64,000 nucleotides of DNA from Cellulomonas cellasea (GCF_006538745.1 NZ_BJLR01000009.1:186001-250000); one strand, 5' to 3'. Shown: positions 52,773 through 61,195, counted from the stretch's first letter. Notes: a model not told the origin generated them from the letters alone. Made by a program: numbers and translations.

Positions 52773-52952
52773 GCCGGCGGCTCCGGGCGGCGTGAGGCGA
52801 CTGCTCCACGCAGCGTGAGCCGGTGGCCTCGGGCGGCGTGAGGCGACTGCTCCACGCAGCGTGAGCCGACCGCCCCACGCGCCGTGCGCCGAGCCCTCCC
52901 CGCAGCGTGCGGCGACTGCTCCACGCAGCCCGAACCGACTGCTCCGCGTGCC
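52769..52952. repeat. 23-bp tandem repeat, eight units
   Basis: Units start at 52769, 52792, 52815, 52838, 52861, 52884, 52907 and 52930, each 23 bases. Two versions alternate at first: one begins GTGAGCCGG, the other GTGAGGCGACTGCTCCACG; units 2 and 4 are identical. Later units drift. The array begins on the stop codon of the secreted protein and lies between two convergent genes. Each second-type unit can form a small CTGC/GCAG hairpin. A 23-bp period is not in frame, so it is not coding. Confidence 0.85.
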
Positions 52953-53008
52953 GACGCTCCGGGTGCCGAAAGCCGACCGCCCGGGTGGTCAGCGGCGCGG
53001 GCGCCCGG

Positions 53009-55084
53009 TCAGCCGTGCAGCGGGAGCGTCAGCGTCGCCGGGCCGCCCTCGACGAGCCGGACCGGGACGCCCCAGTCCTGCGCGTTGAGGTGGCACGCGG
53101 GGTACTCGATCGCCGGGTCGGCGTCGCAGCTCGCCGCGTGCGCGGTCACGTGCAGCACGCCCTCGGTGACCTCGGGGTTGAGCCGCAGGACGCGCTCGAG
53201 CGGGACGTCGTCGCCGGCCCCGTCGAGCAGCAGCTCGGGCGGCGTCGAGGCGACCTTGAGCCGCGTCGACGGGCCGTAGCGGTCGTCGTACTTCTGCCCG
53301 GCCGCGGGCGTGAACACGACGTCGAGCCGGACCTCGCCCGCCGCGAGCTCGGTCACCGGGCGCTGCGTGCGGTGCGCCCCCGAGTCGAGGATCTCGCCCG
53401 CGAGCGCCGCCGGCAGCGCGACCCGCGTGAGGCGGTGCGCCGCGGACTCGACGACGAGCAGCGAGAGCCCCGCGCCGCCGTCCTCGGGGCCGAGCACGAC
53501 GATCCCGCTCGGCTCCGCGAGCCCGGTCGCGAGCGTCGTGACCTCGCCGACCGTGCCCTCCGCCGCGCCGGACGCCGGCGGCACGTACCGGCGGACCGCG
53601 CCGTTGTAGGTGTCCGCGACGGCGACCGAGCCGTCGGGCAGCACGGCCGCGCCGAGCGGGTGCTGCAGCAGCGCCTGGTCGGCGGCGCCGTCGCGGTGCC
53701 CGAAGTCGAACAGCCCCGCGCCGATCGCGCTGTGCACGGTCGGCGCAGCACCGCGGACGCCGTCGGTCCCGTCAGCGCCGCCGGCGCCCTCGGCGTCGTC
53801 GCTGCCCTCGGCGTCGCCGGCGCCCGGCTCGACCCAGCGCAGCGCGGACGTCTCGGCGTCGGCGAGCCACAGCCGCCCGTCGGGGCCCACCGCGAGGCCC
53901 GACGGCTGCGCGAACCACGCGTCGGGCAGCGGGCCGTCGAGCAAACCCTCGTTCATCGTCCCGGCGACGTGCTCGACCGAGCCGCGCTCCGCGTCGAACG
54001 TCCACAGCGTGTGGTTGCCGGCCATCGCGACGACGAACGCACCCAGCGGCGCGTACCAGGCGACGTCCCACGGGGAGGACAGCTTGTGGCGCCGCGCGTC
54101 GGGCAGCGCACCGGCGGCCCCGTCGACGCGGGCGTCGGAGCCACCGGCGGCGAGGGCGGCGTCGGCAGCGTCGGCGGCGTCGGCGGCGTCAGCGGCGGCG
54201 GCGGCGTCGAGCACGTTGTCGACCGCGCCGACCATGTACTGGTCACCGGTCCCGGCCACCGTCGTGACCCGGCCGTCCGCGAGCCGCACCCCGCGCAGCG
54301 CGTGGTTGACGGTGTCGGCGACGAGCACGTCGTAGCCGACGCGGTCGCGCAGCTCGTCGGGCACCAGGCACAGGCCGTTGGGCTCGCTGAACCGGGCCTC
54401 GTCGGGCCCGCCGTCGACCAGCCCGCGCTCCCCCGAGCCGATGCGGCGCACGAGCGTCTCGCCGTCCGGCGCGAGCTCGGCGAGCCCGTGGTGGCCCGCG
54501 TCGGCCACGAGCAGGTTCCCGCCCGGGAGCGTCAGGGCCTTCGCGGGGAAGCGCAGCGTGCCCGACGTCGGCTCGGGCGGGACGTACGGGCCGCTCCCCC
54601 GGTGCAGCGTCCCCTTGGCCTCGTGCTCGGCGACGAGGTCGCGGACGAGCACCTCGACGTTGTGCTGGTGCCCCTCGCCGGCCATCTGCGCGACGATGTA
54701 GCCCTCGGGGTCGATGACGACGAGCGTCGGCCACGCGCGCGCCGTGTACGCCGACCACGTGGTGAGATCCGGGTCGTCCAGAACGGGGTGGTGCACCTCG
54801 TAGCGCTCGACCGCCGCCGCCAGCGCGACCGGGTCCGCCTCGTGCACGAACTTCGGGGAGTGCACGCCGACGATCACCAGCACGTCGCGGTGCTGCTCCT
54901 CGAGCGCGCGCAGCTCGTCGAGGACGTGCAGGCAGTTGATGCAGCAGAACGTCCAGAAGTCGAGGATCACGATCTTGCCGCGGAGCTCCGCGAGCGTGAC
55001 GTCGCGACCCCCCGTGTTGAGCCAGCCGCGGCCGGTGAGCTCCGAGGCGCGGACTCGGGGAAGTCGGGTGGTGCTCTGCGTCAT
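53009..55084 (-). CDS. NHL-repeat thioredoxin-domain protein
   Basis: A 691-residue protein. Residues ~15-155 form a TlpA/thioredoxin-like domain (GKIVILDFWTFCCINCLHVLDEL with the CxxC pair CINC, and WPTLVVIDPEGYIV). The remainder is an NHL beta-propeller (NLLVADAGHHGLAEL, VLVADTVNHALRGVRLADG, SSPWDVAWY, LAVADTYNGAVRRYVPP-like blades) followed by a beta-sandwich end. Two Ala/Asp/Gly-rich insertions interrupt the propeller. There is no signal peptide. The family occurs from bacteria to animals (NHLRC2). It may couple redox chemistry to protein or ligand binding; the role here is unknown. Confidence 0.88.
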   Translation of the reverse strand: MTQSTTRLPRVRASELTGRGWLNTGGRDVTLAELRGKIVILDFWTFCCINCLHVLDELRALEEQHRDVLVIVGVHSPKFVHEADPVALAAAVERYEVHHPVLDDPDLTTWSAYTARAWPTLVVIDPEGYIVAQMAGEGHQHNVEVLVRDLVAEHEAKGTLHRGSGPYVPPEPTSGTLRFPAKALTLPGGNLLVADAGHHGLAELAPDGETLVRRIGSGERGLVDGGPDEARFSEPNGLCLVPDELRDRVGYDVLVADTVNHALRGVRLADGRVTTVAGTGDQYMVGAVDNVLDAAAAADAADAADAADAALAAGGSDARVDGAAGALPDARRHKLSSPWDVAWYAPLGAFVVAMAGNHTLWTFDAERGSVEHVAGTMNEGLLDGPLPDAWFAQPSGLAVGPDGRLWLADAETSALRWVEPGAGDAEGSDDAEGAGGADGTDGVRGAAPTVHSAIGAGLFDFGHRDGAADQALLQHPLGAAVLPDGSVAVADTYNGAVRRYVPPASGAAEGTVGEVTTLATGLAEPSGIVVLGPEDGGAGLSLLVVESAAHRLTRVALPAALAGEILDSGAHRTQRPVTELAAGEVRLDVVFTPAAGQKYDDRYGPSTRLKVASTPPELLLDGAGDDVPLERVLRLNPEVTEGVLHVTAHAASCDADPAIEYPACHLNAQDWGVPVRLVEGGPATLTLPLHG

Positions 55085-55557
55085 GGTCCTAGTGAACCTG
55101 ACGCCGTGGCGGTCCGCGGAACCCGTCCGCGAATCGATTCGGCGCGTTGACCGGCCCGACGGGCCGCCGCGAGCCTGGGAAGGTCGCGCCGGCGGGCTGC
55201 CCCTCCGCACCCCGACTGCGACGCCCGGGCTCGTGGACCGAGCCGGTTCCCCCCGTCCGGCCCGGCACCACGGGGTCACGGCCCCACGGGCGCGTGACCG
55301 GGCAGGGGCAGCGGTCCGTCCGGTGGTGCACCGGACGGGCCGCCGTCCGCCCCCTGACGGGCGGGGGCGGGGAAGCGCGGCGTCGGGCACGAACGTCGGT
55401 CCACCCGGCGCTAGACATCGAGCAGACCGCGTGGTGCTGTCAGACCGGCCTAATATGCATAACTGTGAACGGCGACATCTCGCCGAAGACGCTGTCCACA
55501 TGAAGATGTCAAAAAAAGCGCGCGCTCGTTCACCAAAGCCATAGCGCTAGCATCAAG
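55085..55557. other. Non-coding gap leading into a lower-G+C segment
   Basis: No gene is supported here. It holds a rightward LacI-type promoter (55130-55176) with no gene behind it. From about 55430 onward the base composition changes abruptly (AATATGCATAACTG, runs of A), marking the left edge of the inserted segment with the ImmA gene. Confidence 0.55.
55130..55176 (+). promoter_or_regulatory. LacI-type operator plus promoter without a downstream gene
   Basis: CGAATCGATTCG (55130-55141) is a perfect palindrome of the LacI-family form AANCGNTT. TTGACC (55147-55152) and GAGCCT (55171-55176) are 18 bases apart. The same arrangement, with the same 5-base step from operator to -35, occurs before the LPMO gene at 58484-58529. 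Confidence 0.5.
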
Positions 55558-55965
55558 TCACGCTTTCCAAGGCGGCAGGGGAAGAGGCATAACCGTCTTA
55601 TACAGCACGGCTGCGGCTGCGCACAACAGAACTCCCCCTACTAGCACTTTAAGCATCAAGTCCGCTACAATACAGATTTTGAAGAAGCGCGGACTAGACT
55701 CGCGCAACTTCCTCACCTTTGGCTCCAGGCTGCGGCCACGAAACTGCCGATCTGCAACGAGGCAAAAGTAGTCAAAGAAGATCGACCTTGACAGGAATGA
55801 AACAAGAAACTGGGAACTTCCCGACTCCTCGAACGCGACGTCTCCCACTGCGCTCGGAACACGGTCGACCGGCTTAATGGTGTCGCCCGCACGGCCAAGA
55901 ATCTCTCTTGCCTGATTAACTCCGGGGTTGCCTGACGGCGCCGACACCTCGGCGCCGTCAGGCAT
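55558..55965 (-). CDS. Small membrane-anchored protein in low-G+C segment
   Basis: Up to 135 residues from the ATG at 55965. The C-terminus has one membrane helix (ADLMLKVLVGGVLLCAAAAVL), and the middle is FLVSFLSRSIFFDYFCLVADRQF. The first 12 codons lie in a perfect 16-bp inverted repeat (55929-55964), so the true start could be further downstream. It follows the ImmA/IrrE peptidase gene by 46 bases on the same strand. Codon use is clearly less G+C-rich than the rest of the window. I do not recognise it. Confidence 0.5.
   Translation of the reverse strand: MPDGAEVSAPSGNPGVNQAREILGRAGDTIKPVDRVPSAVGDVAFEESGSSQFLVSFLSRSIFFDYFCLVADRQFRGRSLEPKVRKLRESSPRFFKICIVADLMLKVLVGGVLLCAAAAVLYKTVMPLPLPPWKA
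55929..55964. terminator. Perfect 16-bp inverted repeat, hairpin
   Basis: TGCCTGACGGCGCCGA and its exact complement flank the four bases CACC. It lies 48 bases after the ImmA/IrrE stop. It is much richer in G+C than its surroundings. A transcription stop for the peptidase gene is the simplest reading; a T-tract is missing. Confidence 0.5.
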
Positions 55966-56011
55966 CAGGACTGAATCGGCGATGCGGCAAACCAGGCATG
56001 GCTTCTCCCAC

Positions 56012-56524
56012 CTAAAGACTCAGGAGTTGTTTGCGGTACTGAAGGGCGCTCAGGGATACGCCCATGTAGCTTGCGATCTGGACGTCATTGAAGTTCTGGG
56101 ACGCCAACTCCTCAAGCACTGCTTTCGGCATCAACAATTCACCGGCGAACTGATTCGCGTAAATTTCGTCTGGGTCACCGCGATTATCGTCGGACCTTCG
56201 GTCGATGTACGCAATCTCCGCGTCCAGGCGAGAGCCGCGCTCAACGTAATGACCGAGCTCGTGCGCCACGGTGAATCGGTAGCGATTCGGCGGCTGATCC
56301 TGGTCGATGTATATCGCGGCGCCTTCCTCGTTCCCAAGGAGCAACCCGGATACTTCATTGCCGAGCTCGGCCGAGAACACCTCAACGCCGATGCGCCGTG
56401 CAATTTGCACGGGATCGACAGGGAACGCCGCTTCGTCCCAGTAATTTTCGAGAACCGCCACTGCGATATCAGAGGCCTGCTTGCGGATCTGGTCAACGGA
56501 CAGACCTGTCAACGTCGAAGCCAC
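56012..56524 (-). CDS. ImmA/IrrE-family metallopeptidase
   Basis: A 170-residue zinc peptidase starting at the GTG at 56524, five bases after GGAGG. FTVAHELGHYVERG holds the HExxH zinc site, and EIYANQFAGELLMPKAVLEEL the third ligand region; both are typical of ImmA/IrrE proteins that cleave a repressor (ImmR, DdrO) to switch on a mobile element or a stress response. No repressor gene is visible beside it. The G+C content is well below that of its neighbours, so it was probably gained by transfer. The downstream membrane protein may be its partner. Confidence 0.88.
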   Translation of the reverse strand: MASTLTGLSVDQIRKQASDIAVAVLENYWDEAAFPVDPVQIARRIGVEVFSAELGNEVSGLLLGNEEGAAIYIDQDQPPNRYRFTVAHELGHYVERGSRLDAEIAYIDRRSDDNRGDPDEIYANQFAGELLMPKAVLEELASQNFNDVQIASYMGVSLSALQYRKQLLSL

Positions 56525-56945
56525 ATGCGCCTCCTCTTTCGTGTCGGGACACCATCGCGCACACGTCGCCGCAACGCTGGGAGGCGCGCCGCTCCGGGGT
56601 GCGTGTCTTCATCCTAACGAGATAAGCCCACGATCAGTGGAGGGTTCCAGTTCATGAGCCACCCCCAGCCCTGGTGGACGCGCGCTCCGGTTCCACATCT
56701 CCTGCCCATTGGCCGAACACGTGCCCTCAGCGTCGGAGGGCGCCGGCGCTCGACGACGGTGCGCCACCCTGACCAGCGGCAGCTCTTGCCAGGAGCCGGG
56801 CACGGGGAAGGTGCTAGCGAACGGGCGCCCACCCTGGGTCGCTCTGTCCCGCAAGACTGACTGACTGAATTGCGCATCCACAGGGCCTGCGCTTGACGGC
56901 GCCCGTGCCGAGGACGGGCTTCTACGCCGAGTCAGCCATCTCGCT
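56525..56945. other. Non-coding gap upstream of the ImmA gene
   Basis: Apart from the ribosome-binding site and presumed promoter of the ImmA/IrrE gene (56525-56640), I see no gene or repeat in these 421 bases. Base composition returns to the high-G+C background by about 56640, so the right edge of the inserted segment is near there. Confidence 0.5.
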
Positions 56946-57188
56946 TCAGCCCGTGTGGCGGCTGCCGCGCGCCGGCTGCGGGTGCACGGGTCCGGTGACG
57001 CGCACGCGGACGCCCACGCCGTCGACGTGGTCCGGCACCGCGGCACGGTGCGCGGCCTGGGCCACGTTCACCTGCACGCCGTAGCCGTCCGCTCCCCGCG
57101 AGATCCCGATCCCGGTGATCCCGTCACGCCCCGCGAGCGTCTGTCGTAGCCGGTCCTTCGCTGCGCGCGCGTGCTCGAGATCCGTCAC
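56946..57188 (-). CDS. Small prodomain-like protein downstream of serine protease
   Basis: An 80-residue protein starting at the GTG at 57188. It reads ITGIGISRGADGYGVQVNVA then VDGVGVRVRVTGPV. The same pattern (GLGLAPVGEGRYAVAVRY then GADVRRTGRI) occurs in the N-terminal part of the serine protease encoded 67 bases upstream on the same strand. It therefore looks like a free-standing copy of the protease's N-terminal domain. A role as chaperone or inhibitor of the protease is inference. Confidence 0.6.
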   Translation of the reverse strand: MTDLEHARAAKDRLRQTLAGRDGITGIGISRGADGYGVQVNVAQAAHRAAVPDHVDGVGVRVRVTGPVHPQPARGSRHTG

Positions 57189-57255
57189 CGGGGATACCGC
57201 CTCTCGCGTGACCGCCCCGCCAGGGAGGGGGCCGGGGGCGAGCGGCGCGGGGGGA

Positions 57256-58314
57256 CTACTGCGCGAGCTCGGCCCCGAGTGCGGCGAGGACGGTGTCGAT
57301 CGGGTTGAGGTACGTCAGCCCGGTGCCATTGTCGCCCCCCGTCTCGCTCCCCGCAAAGAGCAGACCCAGAGCGATCCCGTCACGTGTGCAGACGAGGGAG
57401 CCCGAGTCCCCACCGCGGGAGAACGGCCCGGGGCCCGTGGACTCGACCTCGATCTGGTCGTCGAATCGCAGGTCACCGAGGTCCTCGCCGTAGCCGACGA
57501 CGATGTCGTCGAGCTCGATCGCCGTGACGCGACCGGTCGTGACGGCCGTCGTTCGCCCGATCTTGACGACGTCCTCACCGCCGAGGGCGACAGCCGTTCG
57601 GGTGACGCGGCCCACGGGATAGTCGAGGTCGACGTCCTGCTCGTCGAGCAGCGCGAGCGCGGCGTCGACCGTCGCGGTGCGCCCGGGTGCGAGCGGGACG
57701 GTCGCCGCGAGGGTGCCGACGCGGTCGCGCGGCGCACGCCCGCCGTCGGCGGGGCCGGGCTGCACGACGACGTCGCCCACCTCGGCCGAGGGCGAGCCGG
57801 CGAGCACGTGGTAGTTCGACAGTGCGTGGAGGACGCCGTCGACCCGCACGAACGCTCCCAGCGTCCCGGCCGAGACGTCGACGTGCGCGATCGAGACGCC
57901 GGGGCGCAGCGGACGCACGCGCGCCGTCTCGCCCGCGGCGAGCGCGGTGATCACGGGCGGCCGGGGGCCGGTGCGGAGCGGGGCCAGCCCGTCGGGCGAC
58001 GCGACACCGTCCGTCGAGCCGCCGGATGCGGCGACCGGCTGGGCGAGCGGGCGGATGCGACCGGTCCGGCGCACGTCCGCGCCGACCGGCCCGATCTGCT
58101 CGGCGACGCGGCGCGCGATGGCCCGCACGCGCGGCGACCCGAGCCGGTAGCGCACGGCCACCGCGTAGCGACCCTCGCCGACCGGGGCCAGCCCGAGCCC
58201 GAGCGCCGGGACGGTGTCCGTCGCGACGCCGGAGGCGTGCACCTCGCGCTGCACGAGCTCGTGCACGTAGTCCGCGAGCTGCGACTTGATCTCGCGCGCC
58301 TCGTCCCTGTCCAT
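57256..58314 (-). CDS. Trypsin-like serine protease with N-terminal prodomain-like region
   Basis: A 352-residue protein from the ATG at 58314, with GGGGG-type ribosome-binding site 9 bases upstream. Residues ~1-90 are a small alpha/beta region (AREIKSQLADYVHELVQREVH, RVRAIARRVAEQIG). The protease part carries the triad His in VLHALSNYHVLAGS, Asp in TATVDAALALLD and Ser in FSRGGDSGSLV. There is no obvious signal peptide, unlike secreted trypsins, so it may act inside the cell or be released otherwise. The next gene encodes a copy of its N-terminal region. Confidence 0.82.
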   Translation of the reverse strand: MDRDEAREIKSQLADYVHELVQREVHASGVATDTVPALGLGLAPVGEGRYAVAVRYRLGSPRVRAIARRVAEQIGPVGADVRRTGRIRPLAQPVAASGGSTDGVASPDGLAPLRTGPRPPVITALAAGETARVRPLRPGVSIAHVDVSAGTLGAFVRVDGVLHALSNYHVLAGSPSAEVGDVVVQPGPADGGRAPRDRVGTLAATVPLAPGRTATVDAALALLDEQDVDLDYPVGRVTRTAVALGGEDVVKIGRTTAVTTGRVTAIELDDIVVGYGEDLGDLRFDDQIEVESTGPGPFSRGGDSGSLVCTRDGIALGLLFAGSETGGDNGTGLTYLNPIDTVLAALGAELAQ

Positions 58315-58730
58315 GATGGTGTGCCCCCTTCCGGCGGCGGTCCCCCTGCAGGACGCCGCCCGACGCGCGACCCCGGCTGCACGTTCGGGCAGTCCCGCAG
58401 TTCGCGACGTGTTCCCAGTGTGCCCGCCGCCACCGACGCGCACCCGACGAGCCACGTCCGCAGCGCCCCGCCGCCCGCGTCGACGAACCGTTTAGGTGCG
58501 TTGACGCCCCCGACGGCCCCGCCGAGCCTGGTCCCCTCACCACGCACGCCCCCGCCCGCCCGCCACGCACGCCTCTCAGCAGCCCGACCCTCACCGGCAC
58601 CCCCTCGCGCGCGTGCCGCGCGTCCGGCCCGCCGACGCCGCACCGTCGCCGCGTCCGCCCCGACCGGCCGCCGGCCCGCGCGCCCCCCACGGCGCCCGAC
58701 CCGGCGCCGCCGTCCCGCACAAGGAGAGTC
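58315..58730. other. Intergenic region with divergent promoters of protease and LPMO
   Basis: These 416 bases separate the divergent protease and LPMO genes. The only defined element is the LacI-type operator and promoter at 58484-58529; about 195 bases of C-rich untranslated leader then precede the LPMO ATG. Confidence 0.55.
58484..58529 (+). promoter_or_regulatory. LacI-type operator and promoter of the LPMO gene
   Basis: CGAACCGTTTAG (58484-58495) fits the LacI-family form AANCGNTT. TTGACG (58501-58506) and GAGCCT (58524-58529) are 17 bases apart. About 45 bases here are clearly related to the promoter at 55130-55176. Confidence 0.55.
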
Positions 58731-59858
58731 ATGTCCCTCGGAAGACACACGTTGCGACGCCTCGCGGTCGCCTCCGCCGCCGCGGTCGGAGCCGCGCTGC
58801 TCGTCGGGCTCCCGGCGTCGCCGGCCGCCGCCCACGGCGGGCTCACGTACCCGGCGACGCGCACGTACGCCTGCTACGTCAACGGTGTCGAGAACGGTGC
58901 CGGAGGCGGCCTGAACCCGACGAACCCCGCGTGCCAGAACCTGCTCGCCGAGAACGGCAACTACCCGTTCTACAACTGGTTCGGGAACCTGCTGAGCAAC
59001 GCCGCGGGGCAGCACCGCAGCGTCGTGCCCGACGGCAACTTGTGCGGCCCGCTCGCGACCTTCAGCGGCGCCCGCGCGGCCCGCACCGACTGGCCGACGA
59101 CGACCCTGCAGGCCGGGTCGAGGATCACGATGCAGTACAACGCGTGGGCCCGGCACCCCGGCACGTGGTCGCAGTACGTGACGAAGGACGGCTGGAACCC
59201 CAACAGCCCGCTCAAGTGGAGCGACCTCGAGCCGGCGCCGTTCAACGAGGTCACGAACCCGCCGCTGCGCGAGGGCGGCCCGCAGGGCGCCGAGTACTAC
59301 TGGGACGCGACGCTGCCCAACAAGAGCGGCCGCCACATCATCTACTCGGTCTGGACGCGCTCGGACAGCCCCGAGGCGTTCTACAACTGCGCGGACGTGA
59401 TCTTCCAGGGCGGCACGGTCAACCCGACGCCGACCCCGACGCCCACGCCGACCCCCACCCCGACGCCGACCCCGACGGTCACGCCGACCGCCACCCCGAC
59501 GCCGACGGCGACGCCCACCGCGACCGCGACGCCCACCACCGCGCCGGGCGGCTGCTCGGTGAAGTTCGACACCTCGAACGCGTGGAACAGCGGCTTCACC
59601 GGGCAGGTGACCGTCCGCAACGACGGCGCCGCGATCCCCGCGTGGGAGCTGCGCTGGACGTTCACGAACGGCGAGAAGGTCACGCAGGCCTGGAGCAGCA
59701 CGGCGACCCAGACCGGCGCCACCGTGAGCGCGAAGGGCGCCTCGTGGAACACCACCCTCCCCGCGAAGGGGTCGGTGCAGTTCGGGTTCAACGGCTCGGG
59801 AGCCCCGAAGACCCCGAGCGCGGTCACGCTCAACGGCGCGAGCTGCACGCTGAGCTGA
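58731..59858 (+). CDS. AA10 lytic polysaccharide monooxygenase with CBM2
   Basis: A 375-residue secreted copper enzyme (AAGGAG before the ATG). The signal peptide ends at PAAA, leaving His35 (HGGLTYPATRTYAC) as mature N-terminus; with the His in YNAWARHPGTW it forms the copper histidine brace. The catalytic domain (~35-225) is followed by a Pro-Thr linker of about 45 residues and a CBM2 (CSVKFDTSNAWNSGFTGQV, WELRWTFTNG, WNTTLPAKGSVQFGFNGSG). It cleaves crystalline cellulose or chitin oxidatively outside the cell; CBM2 and the neighbouring cellobiose genes favour cellulose. Strong hairpin terminator right after. Confidence 0.95.
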   Translation: MSLGRHTLRRLAVASAAAVGAALLVGLPASPAAAHGGLTYPATRTYACYVNGVENGAGGGLNPTNPACQNLLAENGNYPFYNWFGNLLSNAAGQHRSVVPDGNLCGPLATFSGARAARTDWPTTTLQAGSRITMQYNAWARHPGTWSQYVTKDGWNPNSPLKWSDLEPAPFNEVTNPPLREGGPQGAEYYWDATLPNKSGRHIIYSVWTRSDSPEAFYNCADVIFQGGTVNPTPTPTPTPTPTPTPTPTVTPTATPTPTATPTATATPTTAPGGCSVKFDTSNAWNSGFTGQVTVRNDGAAIPAWELRWTFTNGEKVTQAWSSTATQTGATVSAKGASWNTTLPAKGSVQFGFNGSGAPKTPSAVTLNGASCTLS

Positions 59859-59912
59859 CCTGACCGCGGCCGACCGACGGCCGCACCCGGCGGCACCGCG
59901 CCGCCACCGCAG

Positions 59913-59954
59913 CGGCAGAGCCCCCACCGGCGCACTCCGGTGGGGGCTCTGCCG
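59913..59954. terminator. Strong hairpin terminator after LPMO
   Basis: An 18-bp perfect stem (left arm 59913-59930, right arm 59937-59954) closes a six-base loop CGCACT. It lies 55 bases after the LPMO stop and can act in both directions. Confidence 0.85.
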
Positions 59955-60029
59955 TGCGCGGGCGCCGCCGTGCGCCGGCGCTACGGCGGGCCCCGGCGCT
60001 CCCCCGCCGCGCACGCGATGATCGGGGGC

Positions 60030-60695
60030 ATGGACTTCCAGGACGTCGTGCGGCGCCGGCGCATGGTGCGGACCTACACGGACGCCCCCGTCGAGCGCGC
60101 GACGGTCGACCGGATGCTCGCGAACGCCGCGCGGGCGCCCAGCGCCGGGTTCAGCCAGGGCTGGGGCTTCCTGGTGCTCGACACCCCGGTCGACGTCGCG
60201 CGCTTCTGGGACGTCACCGCGCCCGCGGGGCCGGCGAGCCGGTGGCTGCGGTCCATGCGGGTCGCGCCGGTCGTCGTGGTGCCGCACGCGGACCCCGCGG
60301 CGTACCGGGCGCGCTACGCCCAGCCGGACAAGCGCCGGGACGGGGCGGTCGACGCGCTCCCGGTGGACGCGCTCCGCGCCGCGGCGGCGGACCCCACGGC
60401 CGGCGGCGTCCCGTGGGCCGTCCCGTACTGGTACGTCGACGCGGGCATGGCGGCCCTCCTGGTGCTGCAGACCGCGGTCGACGAGGGGCTCGGCGCGTGC
60501 TTCTTCGGCATCCCCGCCGAGCGCACCGCGGCGTACCGCGAGGCGTTCGGGGTCCCCGGGCACCTCGAGCCGGTCGGGGCGATCACGGTGGGCCACCCCG
60601 CGCCCGTCGAGCACCTGCCCGGCTCCGCGGCCCGCCGTCCGCGCCGCGGCGTCGAGGACGTCGTCCACCGCGGCCGCTGGTCACCGGACGCCTGA
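60030..60695 (+). CDS. Nitroreductase-family FMN oxidoreductase
   Basis: A 221-residue protein: MDFQDVVRRRRMVRTYTDAPVERATVDRML is the start of the family, followed by ANAARAPSAGFSQGWGF (FMN contact), MAALLVLQTAVDEGLGACFFGIPA and GAITVGHPAP. This resembles the F420/FMN nitroreductase group of actinobacteria. An in-frame ATG four codons earlier (60018) is possible. The substrate is unknown. Confidence 0.85.
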   Translation: MDFQDVVRRRRMVRTYTDAPVERATVDRMLANAARAPSAGFSQGWGFLVLDTPVDVARFWDVTAPAGPASRWLRSMRVAPVVVVPHADPAAYRARYAQPDKRRDGAVDALPVDALRAAAADPTAGGVPWAVPYWYVDAGMAALLVLQTAVDEGLGACFFGIPAERTAAYREAFGVPGHLEPVGAITVGHPAPVEHLPGSAARRPRRGVEDVVHRGRWSPDA

Positions 60696-60733
60696 CCCCC
60701 GTTCGCCTCACTGCCGTCGGTCGGGTGTCGAGG

Positions 60734-61195
60734 TCACCGACCAGCATCTCCCGGGGGGCTCCGCTTCACCGGCCGACGCGCACCGGCGCCGCGCGCTCGA
60801 CCCTCGCTCTGAGCGATCACGGCTCGGTGGTGGAGCGTTGCCGAGGCGGCGACGACCAGGACCCCTGTGAGCAGGTAGATGCCTTGGAGCACGCTGAAGC
60901 CTTCGATCAGGATCGCCTCGCCCACGATCCAACCGATCATGATGAATCCGGCTCCGGCGCTGAGCGGGTGCATCCTCGGGCCCTGCCTGCGGGCGGCCAC
61001 GGCCCCGATCGCTGAGCTTCCGCCGATGACGACGCCCAGGAACAGGCCCGGGACGACGTAGGAGTCGAACGGGGTGTTGTGAAGCAACGCGACCGGGACG
61101 GGCAGCGTCCCCGTCACCAGGGCTGTGCCGCCTCCGATCGCTGACAACGCGTTGAACACCAGGATCGCCGTGAGGATCTTTCGCGTGCGTGGCAC
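60734..61195 (-). CDS. Four-helix membrane protein
   Basis: The GTG at 61195 gives 153 residues with four hydrophobic helices: ILTAILVFNALSAIGGGTALV, SYVVPGLFLGVVIGGSSAIGAVA, LSAGAGFIMIGWIVGEAILI and LQGIYLLTGVLVVAASATL. It ends in a basic tail. Family not certain; related small membrane proteins are common in actinobacteria. It lies 62 bases after the end of the next gene on the same strand and may be co-transcribed with it. Confidence 0.7.
   Translation of the reverse strand: MPRTRKILTAILVFNALSAIGGGTALVTGTLPVPVALLHNTPFDSYVVPGLFLGVVIGGSSAIGAVAARRQGPRMHPLSAGAGFIMIGWIVGEAILIEGFSVLQGIYLLTGVLVVAASATLHHRAVIAQSEGRARGAGARRPVKRSPPGDAGR

Noticed and set aside
52769-52952. CRISPR array
   Set aside because: Units are contiguous without spacers and no cas genes are nearby.
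55455-55544. A 30-codon open frame at the left edge of the low-G+C segment
   Set aside because: Too short, no ribosome-binding site and no recognisable feature beyond a Lys/Arg-rich end.
56609-57046. An open frame upstream of the ImmA gene
   Set aside because: Ser/Arg-rich without domain, overlaps the better-supported prodomain-like gene, no ribosome-binding site.
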